The notes under the pieces were generated by a model. It did not search any database and was not told the origin of the DNA. It worked only from the letters and a program-made list of their open reading frames with translations. Position numbers and translations under genes: made by a program. A DNA stretch of 64,000 nucleotides, taken from assembly GCA_963995525.1 (NCBI GenBank), contig OZ023213.1:44407597-44471596 (forward strand), in the 5' to 3' direction. Positions 1 to 11,664 of the stretch are shown here, piece by piece. Origin of the DNA: Escarpia spicata. Lineage: Eukaryota > Annelida > Polychaeta > Sabellida > Siboglinidae. The first letter of the stretch is position 1. The number at the start of each line of letters is the position of its first letter.

Positions 1-42
1 AGGCATTATACTAGACCTACAGAATAATAATAATAGCAGAAA

Positions 43-558
43 TCACATATAAGAATTACTTTGATTCGTTGAGGAAGAAGGAACCTGGTACCCCGAAGAA
101 GCCATGGGTGTAGTTGCGGAGCCGGCTGTAGTGACAGCGGCAGCGGAGCCTGCAGCGGCGATTGCGGCACTGGAACTACGCTTTCGAGACCCGCTTGCCT
201 TCGACTCGGGCAAAGCGGCCGTCGATCCTGCCCGTGCCGACGCCTGTCTTCGGTGGATTGACGGCATCAATGCAGCTTCTACTGCCGGGAATATTGTTGG
301 GACTGCATCGCTTTTCAACGATACTCGAGCACTAGGATATCCAAGGGTTGCCAACATCTCCGGATCGCGATCAAAACAGTTTTTCTCAAAACGAGCGGAG
401 CAAAGCCGGCTGTGTTTCGTTGGCTTGAAGTTAGCTCGCTTGATTTTTACGATCCATTTCTTCAATAAAACTGGATCTGTAGGGAACTAAAAAAAATGGT
501 GTGTTGCTCTATGTTTAGAAGAGTTTGCATTACAACCGAATGCCGCACAATGAACCAT
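43..558 (-). pseudogene. THAP-domain protein gene, single exon, broken by an in-frame stop
   Basis: Reading the minus strand from ATG at 558, the frame gives 23 codons starting MVHCAAFGCNANSSKH, then TAG at 487-489, then continues in the same frame to a TGA at 43-45 (172 codons including the stop inside). The second part reads FPTDPVLLKKW, LCSARFE, CF and AVPTIFP. This is the THAP zinc-finger pattern: an N-terminal C-x4-C pair, a C-x2-H pair and the closing AVPxxF box. THAP domains bind DNA and are related to P-element transposase. Two defects are visible: the TAG falls where Ser is usual just before FP, and the last zinc ligand (His in C-x2-H) is Arg. The tail is a low-complexity Ala/Ser stretch. 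An alternative is an intron with acceptor ctacag at 477-482, but the unbroken frame across that point favours an intronless gene with a nonsense change. A plus-strand open frame at 104-490 is its shadow. Confidence 0.72.
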
Positions 559-840
559 GATGATATTTGCATTACACAGCCACCTCTGCCGTCATATTGC
601 TGAGAATGAATGTAAACAAGCGGTCGCTGTACCGACAGAGTCATGTCTGACGTCACATCTCAGCATCCCAAAAAGCGTGCAAAAAATATGCATATTCGAA
701 AATGTCCGGATGTACAACATAAAATGTGGAATTTCTAATTCTTTGATTTTTTTGGATTTTTTTTGGTTGGTGGACATGGAAATATATAGCAGGATCTAAT
801 TTAACATAAATTCAAGCAATAGATGTTTTTATTCCCTTTA
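559..840. other. AT-rich spacer, no gene seen
   Basis: Upstream side of the broken THAP gene. Short open frames on both strands show no recognisable domain or splice-flanked coding block. It runs directly into the 34-bp tandem array. Confidence 0.4.
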
Positions 841-1935
841 AGGTAGGCACAGATGGCTCTCATCAAGCTACTTAAGGTAGGCACAGAGGGCTCTCATCAA
901 ATTACTTAAGATAGGCATAGAAGGCTCTCATCAAACTACTTAAGGTAGGCACAGAGGGCTCTCATCAAATTACTTAAGGTAGGCACAGAAAGCTCTCCTC
1001 AAACTACTTAAGGTAGGCACAGAGGGTTCTCATCAAACTGCTTAAGGTAGGCACAGAGGGCTCTCATCAAACTACTTAAGGTAGGCACAGAAAGCTCTCA
1101 TCAAGCTACTTAAGGTAGGCACAGAGGGCTCTCATCAAACTACTTAAGGTAGGCACAAAGAGCTCTCATCAAACTACTTAAGGTAGGCACAGAGGGCTCT
1201 CATCAAACTACTTAAGGTAGGCACAAAGAGCTCTCATCAAACTCCTTAAGGTAGGCACAGAGGGCTCTCATCAAACTACTTAGGTAGGCACAAAGAGCTC
1301 TCATCAAACTACTTAAAGTAGGCTCAGACGGGGCTCTCATCAAACTACTTAAGGAAAACACAGAGAGCTCTCGTCAAACTACTTAAAATAGGCTCAGAGA
1401 GTTCTCATCAAACTACTTAAAGTAGGCTCAGACGGGGCTCTCATCAAACTACTTAAGGTAGGCACAGAGAGCTCTCATCAAACTACTTAAAGTAGGCTCA
1501 GATGGGGCTCTCATCAAACTACTTAAGGTAGGCACAAAGAGCTCTCATCAAACTACTTAAGGTAGGCACAGAGGGCTCTCATCAAACTACTTAAGGTAGG
1601 CACAAAGAGCTCTCATCAAACTCCTTAAGGTAGGCACAGAGGGCTCTCATCAAACTACTTAGGTAGGCACAAAGAGCTCTCATCAAACTACTTAAAGTAG
1701 GCTCAGACGGGGCTCTCATCAAACTACTTAAGGAAAACACAGAGAGCTCTCGTCAAACTACTTAAAGTAGGCTCAGAGAGTTCTCATCAAACTACTTAAA
1801 GTAGGCTCAGACGGGGCTCTCATCAAACTACTTAAGGTAGGCACAGAGAGCTCTCATCAAACTACTTAAAGTAGGCTCAGATGGGGCTCTCATCAAACTA
1901 CATAAGGTAGGCACAGAGAGCTCTCATCAAATTAC
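841..1935 (+). repeat. Minisatellite A, ~34-bp unit, about 32 copies
   Basis: Each unit contains CTTAAGGTAGGCACAGAG followed by GGCTCTCATCAAACTA. A variant set (AAAGAGCTC, CTCAGACGGGG) forms a higher-order block that is repeated about 378 bp downstream: the rare variants ACTCCTTAAGG and GGAAAACACAG each occur twice with that spacing (near 1241/1620 and 1352/1731). Every unit carries AAG|GTAGGC, a good donor-site match on the plus strand, but I find no coding exon ending at its left edge, so any link to a splice junction is unproven here. Confidence 0.9.
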
Positions 1936-1944
1936 TATGGTAGG

Positions 1945-2003
1945 CTCCACACCTACAACCTACCTCAGGTTGTAGCTGTGGACTGTGGTTGTAGGTGTGG
2001 TGC
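1945..2003 (+). repeat. Short fragment of minisatellite B, separated from the main block
   Basis: Contains GTGGACTGTGGTTGTAGGTG, the same unit as the array at 4976-5160. The intervening 2.97 kb interrupts the family, which is what an insertion into a once-continuous array would produce. Confidence 0.65.
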
Positions 2004-4970
2004 CCCGATAAATTGGACAGTATCCACGGCCATAAATAGCCGTGGTTGCCCTCCCTGTATGCCCTAGTGCCCTTCCCATGCCTGGGACCAACTAAACTGA
2101 ACTTGGCAGCATTTGTCACTTGCCGTGTATCTGTCCATAAAAACAGAAATCCAAAGAAGAAAGAAGTAATTGCCGACTCTCACATAATTTTAATGGGTGC
2201 AGCCATATTCATATTGTTGTTATTTACAAGCTACATATCCGAGAAGTAATTGCGCCCAGCCCTCTATGTTGCGACTGAATTGGTCGCATACTGTTTTTTC
2301 TGTTTGGCAACTGACATATTATGTATGGTCGACCGCTGGCGACCACGACGAGTCTCATATTATGTACGGTCGACCGCTGGCGACCACGACGAGTCTGTAA
2401 TAACAGATCATGCGTTGTCATTTGCCGTTTCATAAACCATGTGTTGTCGTTTGTCATTTCTTGTAAACACCGTAAACGATATTGAATTTATTGGCGATAT
2501 TTTGAAACAAACATTATTACTCTGCAACAGTATTCTTTTATTTTTGTGGATTTATGACACAGGATTTAAAAAATGCGCAAGGCAAATTGCTACGAAGTGT
2601 CATGGCGTCCGTGGTACCTCGTGTCAACCGACGTAAACGGGGACGTGAGTGGAAGGCGCTAACATGAACTGTTTCGCGATCGTTGTCTGGCTGTCCGATA
2701 AGCACATTGGAGACATGTTGCTAATTAAATGTAGTTGCCACATTGTTAGAACACAGAGATAGCATTAAATATTTGCATCTGTATAATACTGTTTCACTGT
2801 GTGGCTAATTTTTCTAACAATATTTATTTGTGCAATATTTGCAACACTAACAACTGTACATAATCAATTTAGATAAAATAATTCCTCTCACACAATAACA
2901 GAAATGACTGGTTGTTTCTAATGCTTAATAAGTGCTAAATAAAGTTAATAGCATTAAATATTTGACAGTATTATTTCTCAAAGTTAACTTTGAAATAAAA
3001 TATTACTTTTCTGAAGACAAATGGGCTTCTTTATCACTTTAAACAGGAAATACGTAATTTGACACAGAATTTGCCTTTTTCTGAAACAGAAAATATGTCA
3101 TTTAAAATGAAATTTGCCTTTTTCTGAAACAGAATTTTGAAACGAAAAATCAGTGTCCCTGTAGATACATGTATATTTACTGTTAATTATTGGTGATTTC
3201 AGGGATTCCACATATGACTGTAATTTAATTTGCCAGGATACTGTGTTATAATGCATAAAGTTAGTATCTGGCCACATATTCATACATGTTTTAATGTAAT
3301 CACCTGCGCATAACACGAAAATGCGTTGGTGAGTGCTTGTTCCGAGGCACTGCATGAATTGTACAGGAATTCTACCAGGCCGAGAAAAGAGCCCGAACCA
3401 TAAGGGAGTTTGATGAGTGTGTCGGTCGGCGAATTTACTGACAAAAATATAACGAACGCGATGCATTCGTTAACAAATGTATCCCAAAACACAAGCGTAA
3501 AACCGTATGGTTTTCTTACTATGCCCGGAGTTTTCATTTTATCAATAAAACCGCAGTGACTACGGCTAAACCGTAGTACTTGACAGGTCTGCTAGTAAGT
3601 AAGTAAGTAATTTATTTCCAATAGTATTCAACATTACACGTCACAATATGACAAATACAATGTTGTATGTGGAAAGTGGGTGAATAAAAGTACAGTACTT
3701 ATCAATAAGTACTGAAAACACAATTACATACATACGCACACACAATTAATGGGTCCTACTTTTTGAATTTGGCTCCTAAAAATGTAGGTAGGACATTACT
3801 AGACCAAAAAAGTTAACTTAGAGGGCTGTAACTGTGCTATAAAGACTGTTCTGCGCAGGGAAAATCACGCCAGGTCAAGGTCAGTATTATGTTAATTAGT
3901 CATTCCTCCATTCAGGAGGTTACGCGAATAAGCCACGCGCGTACGTCTTGACCAATCAAAACGCTCGGTCGAATCACTCCCAAGTGCGCCGTTAAAATCA
4001 CGTTTATCACGGCGTACAAAAATCGGTAATACCCAAAAATCATGCCAATGAGAAAACAAAAAAGCATTAGTGAAACTTAACAAAAAGTGGCCTTGGTGCC
4101 CTGCCCTCAAAAGAAAAGTTGGCCTTGGTGCCCTGCCCACTGGCCTTGGTGCCCCCCATATTTTCCAGATACCAAGGCCAAAATGGCCTTGCCCTAAAAA
4201 AATAAAAATTCTACCCCTGCATCATAATAGTTGAGCAAAATTGTCAGTGAAACAGCGTCAGTGATTTAAACATTCATAACTGTTAATATGATTGCTAGTG
4301 TAATTTACATTTGTTAACTTATATATTAAGTACTGCTGCATTAGAAACAAACTGTCATTTATGTTATTGTGTGACAGGAATTATTTTATTATCTAAATTG
4401 ATTATGTACGTTTGTTACTGTGTTGCAAATATTGCACAAATAAAAGTTAGCCACACAATAAAACAGTATTATATGGATGCATAGATCATAATATTGTGAT
4501 ATTTTAAATATTTGACAGAATCTATTATTTCTCAAAGTTAACTTTGAAATAAAATATAACTTTTCTGAACAGAAAAGGGCTTTTTCACCTTAAACAGGAA
4601 ATGCGTTATTTGACATGGAAAATGCGTCATTTGACACAGAATTTGTCTTTTTTTTTAAACAGAAAATCAGTGTCCGTATACATATATGTATATCTACTGT
4701 TAATTATTGATAATTTCAGGGATTCCACATATGACTTATTAATTTGCCCTGTACCGTGTTATAATGCATAAAGTTCTGCATGGCCACATATTCATACGTT
4801 TTAAATTTATTTACATTTCAAACGGACGTCTATGGTTAATTTGGATTAAATTGGGACTGAAAACACAATTGTATACATCCGCACACGCAATTACATGGCT
4901 ACTACTTTGTAAATTTGGCTCCTAAAAAAGTCAGCCAGTTGGCTCCTAAACAAAAAAGTTAACTTAGGGG
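2004..4970. mobile_element. Composite insertion with internal direct and inverted repeats, unclassified
   Basis: No protein domain is recognisable. Three repeat relationships are visible. About 2755-2945 is an inverted copy of about 4290-4470 (shared words include GTGCAATATTTGCAACAC and TAATCAATTTAGATAA). About 2945-3300 is a direct copy of about 4500-4805 (CTCAAAGTTAACTTTGAAAT, CAGGGATTCCACATATGACT). About 3700-3830 is a direct copy of about 4855-4975 (TTTGGCTCCTAAAAA, AAAAGTTAACTTAG). A tail-like AAGTAAGTAAGTAA stretch lies near 3595. Segment 4085-4190 has repeated TGGCCTTGGTGCCC. This looks like nested or duplicated non-autonomous elements sitting inside minisatellite B. Confidence 0.55.
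2317..2401. repeat. Two-copy tandem duplication, ~41 bp
   Basis: GGTCGACCGCTGGCGACCAC followed by GACGAGTCT occurs twice in a row, at about 2327 and 2368, with only one or two differences. Confidence 0.8.
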
Positions 4971-4975
4971 GCTGG

Positions 4976-5160
4976 GTGTGTGGTTGTAGGTGTGGGCCGT
5001 GTGGTTGTAGGTGTGGGCTATGTAGTTGTAGGTGTGGACTGTGGTTGTAGGTGTGGGCTATGTAGTTGTAGGTGTGGACTGTGGTTGTAGGTGTGGACTG
5101 GTTGAAGGTGTGGGCCATGTGGTTGTAGGTGTGGACTGTGGTTGTAGGTGTGGTCGATGG
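4976..5160 (+). repeat. Minisatellite B, 19-21 bp unit, spans the acceptor of the first visible ANKAR exon
   Basis: Units read GTGTGGACTGTGGTTGTAG or a GGGCTATGTAGTTGTAG variant. The last unit supplies the real splice acceptor TTGTAG (ending 5147), and the first six exon bases GTGTGG are also the start of the unit. So acceptor and exon edge are both inside the repeat unit. Confidence 0.85.
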
Positions 5161-8100
5161 AGGTGAAGGAGCAGGGAGCGTGTTCGCTGTGGGCGCTGGC
5201 AGGACACAAGTACATCCAGCAGAAGTTCATCGCGGGTGAGATCAGCATCGCCAGCCTCACAGACATGCTGCTGCTCAACTCAGAGAAACTCCATTATGTC
5301 GGTGAGTGACACTTTGATAGTTCATGGTTACACATTGACAGCCCACGGTTACCTATTGACACGTGATAGTGACACATTGACACATCTCTGTGACACATTG
5401 GCATATAGACAGTTGAAGGTGACAGTTGACAGCTCATGGTGACACATTTATGGCTCAAAATGACAAATTGACAGCTTATAGTGACATATTGACAGCTCAC
5501 ATGATAGCTCAAAGTGACATTTGACAGCCTAATAATACATTGACAGTTGAAGGTGATACTTAGACATCTCACTGTGATATCTTGACAACTTGTGGTTTGA
5601 CAGGTCAGGATGACACTTTGACAACTCGTGGTGAACATTGACAGGTCAGGATGATACTTTGATGGTTCAGGATGACACTTTGATGGGTCAGAATGACACA
5701 TTGACAGGTCAGGATGACACTGACAGGTCAGGATGACACATTGACAGGTCAGGATGACACATTGACAGGTCAGGATGACACATTGACAGTGTAGTGGTTA
5801 GCACATCCGCCTGACATGCTAGCGCTCTGAGTTCGAAACCCAGACCGGCCAGGCATGATATTTGGTGTAAAAACCTGGCTCTCAACATTGGGGAATGTGA
5901 ACCCCTTGTGACTCTGAGATCACGTTAATGTCGGTCACGTCTCAATTTGGGACGTAAAAGAACCATTGAGGATGACAATGACCACCCTCAGTGTCAGCAT
6001 ATAAAGGTCGGTTTGGTGATAATGTTCTGAAAAGGGTTGACTAGTTGAATGAGACATCATAAGACCAATACATTGTAACCACAATACAACAGACTAGTCA
6101 GTTAATAGAACGTTGCTAAAAGCTGGAAGCAACTAGGTCAGGATGACACTGACAGGTCAGGATGACACATTGACAGGTCAGGATGACACTGACAGGTCAG
6201 GATGACACATTGACAGGTCATGATGACACATTGATAGCTTGTGTGTGTTGTAGGTTGCATGGGTATGATGGCGCTGGGACGTGCGGACATTGAGAATCAG
6301 AATGAGATTGTCAAGTTTGGCGGTATTCGTCCATTGGTGAGACTGCTGCGCTCACCGAAGACATCCAAACTTGTCCTGGTGGTGGTCATCCGAGTCCTCG
6401 GCACCCTCTGTGTTGGTAGGTGGCAGCACGGTTTATTAGACGTTACCTTTATTCATGCCGCCAATTAAGGCCCCAAATCAGCAGCTTACCAAACCCTTGT
6501 TTGCAGGCCCTTAGCCAGAAATAATGTTTTAGCCGTCTAAAAATAATCCATCACGTGCCTTTTAGTGTGCAAATGGCGTGCGTGGAAGCCAGTCACATCA
6601 AACACAGAAAACGTTTCTGTAATATATCCTTTTTGACTCTTGGTCACTTCTGGCGAAATCTAACGGACTTTGTTTCCTGTGTATATTCCATAGCCTGGTA
6701 GTTGGCACCCCTCAATTGGAATAGGAATGCGATAGACCACTGCAGAATGTTTACTTGGTGGAATGTTTGTAGGCGTGGCACACAAGAACAACAAGGTATC
6801 CCAGCATGCCATAGCGGAGGAGCGTGCCATCCCGATCCTTGTTGACCTGATGTTTGACGCGCCCTCGAAGGAAGTCCAGGTTGAGGTCGCCTATGCCATC
6901 AGCTGCATAGTTCTGAGCAACTCAGAGAACCAGGATCGACTCACCAAAACAGAGTTCCACTTCAACATACTGCTTGATCTGCTTGAGTACTCCAAAGAGG
7001 TATATCTATATATTAATATGCTTACTTGGAGGCCGTGTAAGTGCATCTCCTTCCAGGTGTCGCAGTCCACTCGCCTGTTTCTGTCCTATTTGGTTCCTAG
7101 TTCCATTTGTCTCTGATCTACCAATTTGCTATATATATAAATGTAGTTATTTAGAATTTTCAGTGAAAATGTAATGGTGAGACCTTCTCCAGTGTGGCAT
7201 AATGTTCGGTTTACTGGGAAATTAATTTGTCAGCAGGAACGAATTTAAGATGCGAATACTATAATGGTCATAAGAGTTGCCCTTGGTTGGTTTCTCCATG
7301 GGGGGGGGTAAACTAATAAATATAAGGTAACTTGTTTTGTGCCTAAATCCTTGGAATCAAAGCTTAGAGGCACATCAAGACAATAGGGTATATCTCAAAA
7401 TCTCTGAAGAGGCACTTTTAAGTCCATGTGAAATGGCAGAGACTTAAAAGTTGATGTTACTGGTTTCAGAGCATTCAGCTGAATGCAGGCCAAGCTCTCA
7501 CAATGTTTGCCTTCTCGAACACGGCGCAGCAGTATGCTATCCGTCGTTCGGGGGGCCTACGGTACCAGGTCTTTGAGGCCCTCATCAACTCCACGGACCC
7601 GCTGTGTCAGTGCCAGGCGGCATTCCAGGTCAGTACTGCCGTCCGATAACTAGGGCGGTGTTGGTACTCTGTGCATGGTGTGTGTGTGTGTTTGTGGGTG
7701 TGAGTGTTTGTGTGTGTGTGATGTGTGTGTTTGTGCGTGTGTTTGTGCGTGTGTTTGTGCGTGTGTGTGTTGTTTGTGTATCTGAGTGCATGTGTGTGTG
7801 TGTGGTGTAGTGCTGTTGGTTGTTCTTAGATGGTGGTGTTGGTTTTCCTTGTATGATGATGTTGCTTGCCTTGGATGGTGGTGTTGGTTGTCCTTAGAAT
7901 TTGGTGTTGGTTGTCCTTGGATGGTGGTGTTGGTTGCCCTTGGATGGTGATGTTGGTTGTCCTTGGATGGTGGGGTTGGTTGTCCTTAGATTGTGGTGTT
8001 GGTTGTCCTTAGATGGTGGTGTTGGCGCGTGTCATCGTTGACATGGACCAGGTGACAATCACAGCGAGAGGCATTAGTACACTCATCGGTATCCTCAACT

Positions 8101-11100
8101 CAACTGACGACAACATCATCATTCTCACTGGTGAGTCACTTCATCATTCTCATTGGTGAGTTATTTCTTCATTTTCACTGGTGAGTCACTTCATCATTCT
8201 CACTGGTGAGTCACTTCATCAAACTTACTGCTCAGTCACTTTATCATACTCACTGCTGAGTCACTTCATCATACTCACTGCTGAGACACGTCATCATTCT
8301 CACTGGTGAGTCACTTCATCATGCTCATTGATGAGTCACTGGTGAGTCACTTCATTCTCATTTGTGAGTCACTTCATACTAACGGGTGAGTCACTTCATC
8401 ATTCTTACTGGTGAGTCATTTCATTCTCATTTGTGAGTCACTTCATCATACTAATGGGTGAGTCACTTCATCATTCTCACATCATACTAACTGGTGAGTC
8501 ACTTCATCATTCTCACTGGTGAGGCACTGCATCATTCTCACTGGTGAGTCACTTCATCATTCTCACTGGTGAGTCACTTCATCATTCTCAATAGTGAGTT
8601 ACTTCATCATACTAACTGGTGAGTCACTGCATCATTCTCACTGGTGAGTCACTTCATCATTCTTACTGGTGAGTCATTTCATTCTCACTGGTGAGTCACT
8701 TCATCATTCTCAATAGTGAGTTACTTCATCATTCTCACTGGTGAATCACGTCATCATTCTCACTGGTGAGTCACTTCATCATTCTCACTGGTGAGTCACT
8801 TCATCGTACTAACTGGTGAGTTTCTTGATCATTCTCACTGGTGAGTCACTTCGTCATACTAACTGGTGAGTCACTGCATCATTCTCACTGGTGAGTCACT
8901 TCATCATACTAACTGGTAAGTTTCTTTATAATTCTCACTGATGAGTCACTTCATCATACTAACTGGTGAGTTTCTTGATCATTCTCACTGGTGAGTCACT
9001 TCGTCATACTAACTGGTGAGTCACTGCATCATTCTCACTGGTGAGTCACTTCATCATTCTCACTGGTGAGTCACTTCATCATACTAACTGGAGAGTTTCT
9101 TCATCATTCTCACTGGTGTCACTTCATCATTCTCTTCTCAATGGTGATTCACTTCAACATTCTCACTGATGAATCACTTTATTATTGTCCCAACTTCCTA
9201 TAATTGTAATTTAAAGTTATTCAAACTGCATTTGTAATCTTTATAATTATAAATGAAGCCTATTTACACGTGTCATAGTGTAATAGACGTGTCATTGTGT
9301 CATAGAAGTGCCATGTATTTGTGTCATTATACTAATAGACGTGTTATGCCCACATGGAAATGTCATAGTCGCGTAGACGTGTCCTAATCTTATTGAGTAT
9401 GCGATAATGTAGTCATTAAAACATCGAACTCTAAGTGGAGACAATCTGGGTTTTAATATTTTATTGCTGCCTTTATGAAGCTTTGACAGTTTTGTTTACT
9501 CCACGTTGCTTCAGTTTATTCATCTGTAAAATAATTTTGATGAGGCGCTCTACAAAAAATGTATTATAAGTCACTATATGTTGCAGCGAGTCGTGTGTCA
9601 AGTTTGGCACACACCCGTGCTGGCATCACGGACGCGATGGTAACGGTGGGGGCGATCGAACTCCTCATCACCCACCTGTACTCGGGCAACGAGCAGGTGC
9701 GCACTGCAGCGGCCATCGCTCTGGGCTACCTCTCCTACAACCCCGTGGGCATGAGACAACTCCTCACCCTGTGTAGAGACACCCCTGGCCTCTACCAGCT
9801 CCTCATGAAGTCCAAGCCAACCATGAACAAAGACTTCCTCGATGAGTTCCGCTGCTACCGCATAGTCGGACTGCCTAGTCTCAGGTGTGTCTGTGTGAAC
9901 ATGCGTGTGTGTATATGAATATGCAGGGGTGTGAATGTGGATTGTGTGTATGTGAATGTGCTGGTGGTTGTGTGTAAACATGGGTGTAAACATAGTGGTT
10001 GCGTGTAAACATAGGTGTGTTAACATGTGGGTATGTGTTTGTGAACATGCAGGTGTGTATGTATGTGTGAACGTGTGAACGTGTGTGTGCATGCAAACAT
10101 GCTGGTGTGTAAGTGAACATCCAAGTGTGTGCATGTGAACATGCAAGTGGGTGAATGTGTATGAACATGCTGGTGTGTACGTGAATATGCAGATGCATTG
10201 CACGTGAACATATTTACGTGCAGATGTGCATATTAATGTGCCTGTGTGTGCCTGTGAACATGCAGCTGTATTTGCAGCTGTATTTGTATGACCATGCAGT
10301 TGGGTGTATGTGAATGTGCAGGTGTTTGAACATGCTGGTTTATGCATGAAAGGTGTACAAATGAACCAGCATGCACATGTTTCTATGTCGGTGTTTTCAA
10401 CTTAACTTCCTCTCTCAAAAACCAAATTGTTACTTTTCATCTGAGGGATCATTAAAAACCTATGAAATTTTCATGCCCGAGATGCAAAACATCTAGGAAG
10501 AAAAGCTTAACATACACTAACTCGATTGTAGTTAGACGATAAGATTGTAGACACATTTCGTAAGAACTGTTGTGCTGTGCTTGTTTCAGTCTGGTAGTGA
10601 ATGGCGGTCCCCCTGTGATTCCCCAACGGCAACGCGTGACAGGTTCGTGTAGACTTATAAAACAGTATAACACAAAACTTGTCCACGTAGCCACAACACA
10701 CTACAACACCGCGCATTACGCATCAGTTCACAGTCCACACAAATGTAAAGCAATACTTGGGTGAGTGATGGTTTGGTTGTCACCCTGTATTATGGGAAAA
10801 TATATCAACATATTGGTGCTACCTTCTGATTTGAACAGATATATTGGTGTAATAGTGGATGTAGGAACCAGGCCGTGTGGGGGTGATGTCTTGACAACTG
10901 CAATGTATTGCCAATGATATAGGCCAAAATATTCTAAAGTAAACCCAAGTATCGTATGAGGTAAATTATGTCAATTGATGTATCCAGTATATTACAGTTT
11001 GTTTATATCACAACCAAAATTGTGTGCGTGACCTCCGTAAAGCTTTACTTTTGCCACCAATGTTGATAACAACTATATACATGAATTACATTACCACTGC

Positions 11101-11664
11101 TGCATGAATGATATCTCATAAATCAAACTTTCCCGCATACAGTTGTCACCTTAGAAATTGTGCCAAATATTTCTGTCATAAAGAAACAATTGTGGCTAGT
11201 ATTTCAACAAAATACACGTTGGAATGCATGAATCCACCACGTGTTCGGCATCTTTTTTATGGTTTGACGGAAATTTTGCTACGCAACAAGTCATGTGATG
11301 GATAGATCAGGTGAAGGTTTAATGTGTATTTTCATTGGATTTGTTCACACTTTCAGGCCTGTCGTCGAGGCCCAAGACTGCGACTATGTACACGAGTTCT
11401 CAGTCGTTGAAGGCCACCAGCACCCGCTCCAGACCTCTCTCCTTCCATGGGGGCCGTCGTAGAGCTCCGTCAAACACAAACATGAACCGGGTGATCTCTG
11501 CCCCGGCGATGGTGGAGCGGCTTCACTCCGCCTGGGTGGAGAAGAGACAGACTTGTCCTCCGAAGAACACCCCCCACCGCGGCATGCTCACACCTACGAT
11601 GCCCCCAAGCGATAGGGTCTTCAAGTCTGCCATTGGAGCATGGGTGCAAAAGGAGAAGTACTGA
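5148..11664 (+). CDS. ANKAR: ANKAR, ankyrin and armadillo repeat-containing protein: C-terminal eight exons
   Basis: Exons by splice sites and phase: 5148-5301, 6254-6415, 6773-6999, 7470-7628, 8013-8130, 9587-9884, 10590-10642, 11357-11664 (TGA). They sum to 1479 nt, exactly 492 codons plus stop, and every junction keeps frame. The protein is a run of armadillo helices, e.g. VKFGGIRPLVRLLRSP, ERAIPILVDLMFDAPS and GAIELLITHLYSGNEQVRT. The end matches what I remember of vertebrate ANKAR: AIALGYLSYNP, DEFRCYRIVGLPSLS and VVNGGPPVIP, followed by a Ser/Arg-rich tail. ANKAR is a poorly studied scaffold-type protein; no enzyme motif is present. The N-terminal ankyrin part is not in the window downstream of 1, or is in unrecognised exons upstream of 5148. 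The donor of the 53-nt exon (GTTCGT at 10643) is weak but is the choice that restores phase. Minisatellites abut the acceptors at 5148 and 8013 and the donor at 8130. Confidence 0.85.
5302..6240 (+). repeat. Minisatellite C, 20-21 bp unit, fills an ANKAR intron
   Basis: Units centre on AGGATGACACATTGACAGGTC. The array starts at the donor of the exon ending 5301: the intron opens GTGAGTGACACTTTGATAGT, which resembles the unit word GGATGACACTTTGATGGT, so the donor region may be the seed. Left units are diverged, right units nearly identical. A SINE (5789-6133) interrupts the array, with the same unit on both sides. Confidence 0.8.
5789..6133 (+). mobile_element. tRNA-derived SINE, family 1
   Basis: Head has a tRNA-like A box (GTAGTGGTTAGCAC) and B box (GAGTTCGAAACCC) spaced as in tRNA genes. 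The body includes CACGTTAATGTCGGTCACGTC and a tail with GACTAGTCAGTTAATAGAAC. A second, partial copy of the tail lies in reverse orientation at 41508-41583. It is inserted inside minisatellite C. It is not a functional tRNA gene: the acceptor stem and anticodon arm do not fold. Confidence 0.75.
7680..7807 (+). repeat. Degenerate (GT)n tract
   Basis: GTGTGTGTTTGTG-type sequence directly downstream of an ANKAR exon; simple repeat without other content. Confidence 0.85.
7808..8032 (+). repeat. Minisatellite D, 23-bp unit, spans an ANKAR acceptor
   Basis: Units read GGTTGTCCTTAGATGGTGGT plus GTT. The real acceptor is TTGTCCTTAG ending at 8012, and the exon opens ATGGTGGTGTTGG, which is the rest of the unit. 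About ten bases of intron and thirteen of exon are therefore repeated upstream nine or so times. Confidence 0.88.
8118..9185 (+). repeat. Minisatellite E, 25-bp unit, spans an ANKAR donor
   Basis: The exon ends ATCATTCTCACTG at 8130 and the intron begins GTGAGTCACTTC. Those 13+12 bases are the repeat unit, reiterated about 40 times through the intron, each with a consensus-like G|GTGAGT donor. Variants (ATACTAACTG) recur in a patterned way around 8800-9080. Confidence 0.92.
9885..10370 (+). repeat. Degenerate tandem repeat F following an ANKAR donor
   Basis: Irregular units around GAACATGCAGGTGTGTATGT start right at the donor CTCAG|GTGTGT (9884/9885). The word CAGGTGTGT recurs, so this may be an old, eroded junction-spanning array. 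Open frames on the minus strand here (His/Thr-rich) are repeat artefacts. Confidence 0.65.
10643..11356 (+). other. ANKAR last intron, no feature recognised
   Basis: Non-repetitive, AT-rich. The open frame continuing past 10642 has no ANKAR-like content. Confidence 0.4.

Noticed and set aside
104..490. 128-codon plus-strand open frame
   Set aside because: Complement of the THAP-like gene, which has a recognisable domain on the minus strand.
5789..5870. Functional tRNA gene
   Set aside because: A and B boxes present but stems do not pair and a SINE body follows.
9598..10347. 249-codon minus-strand open frame
   Set aside because: Antisense to an ANKAR exon and then His/Thr-rich repeat translation.
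10643..10764. Extension of the ANKAR exon to the GTGAGT at about 10761
   Set aside because: That donor gives the wrong phase for the last exon; GTTCGT at 10643 keeps the frame and the ANKAR-like order.
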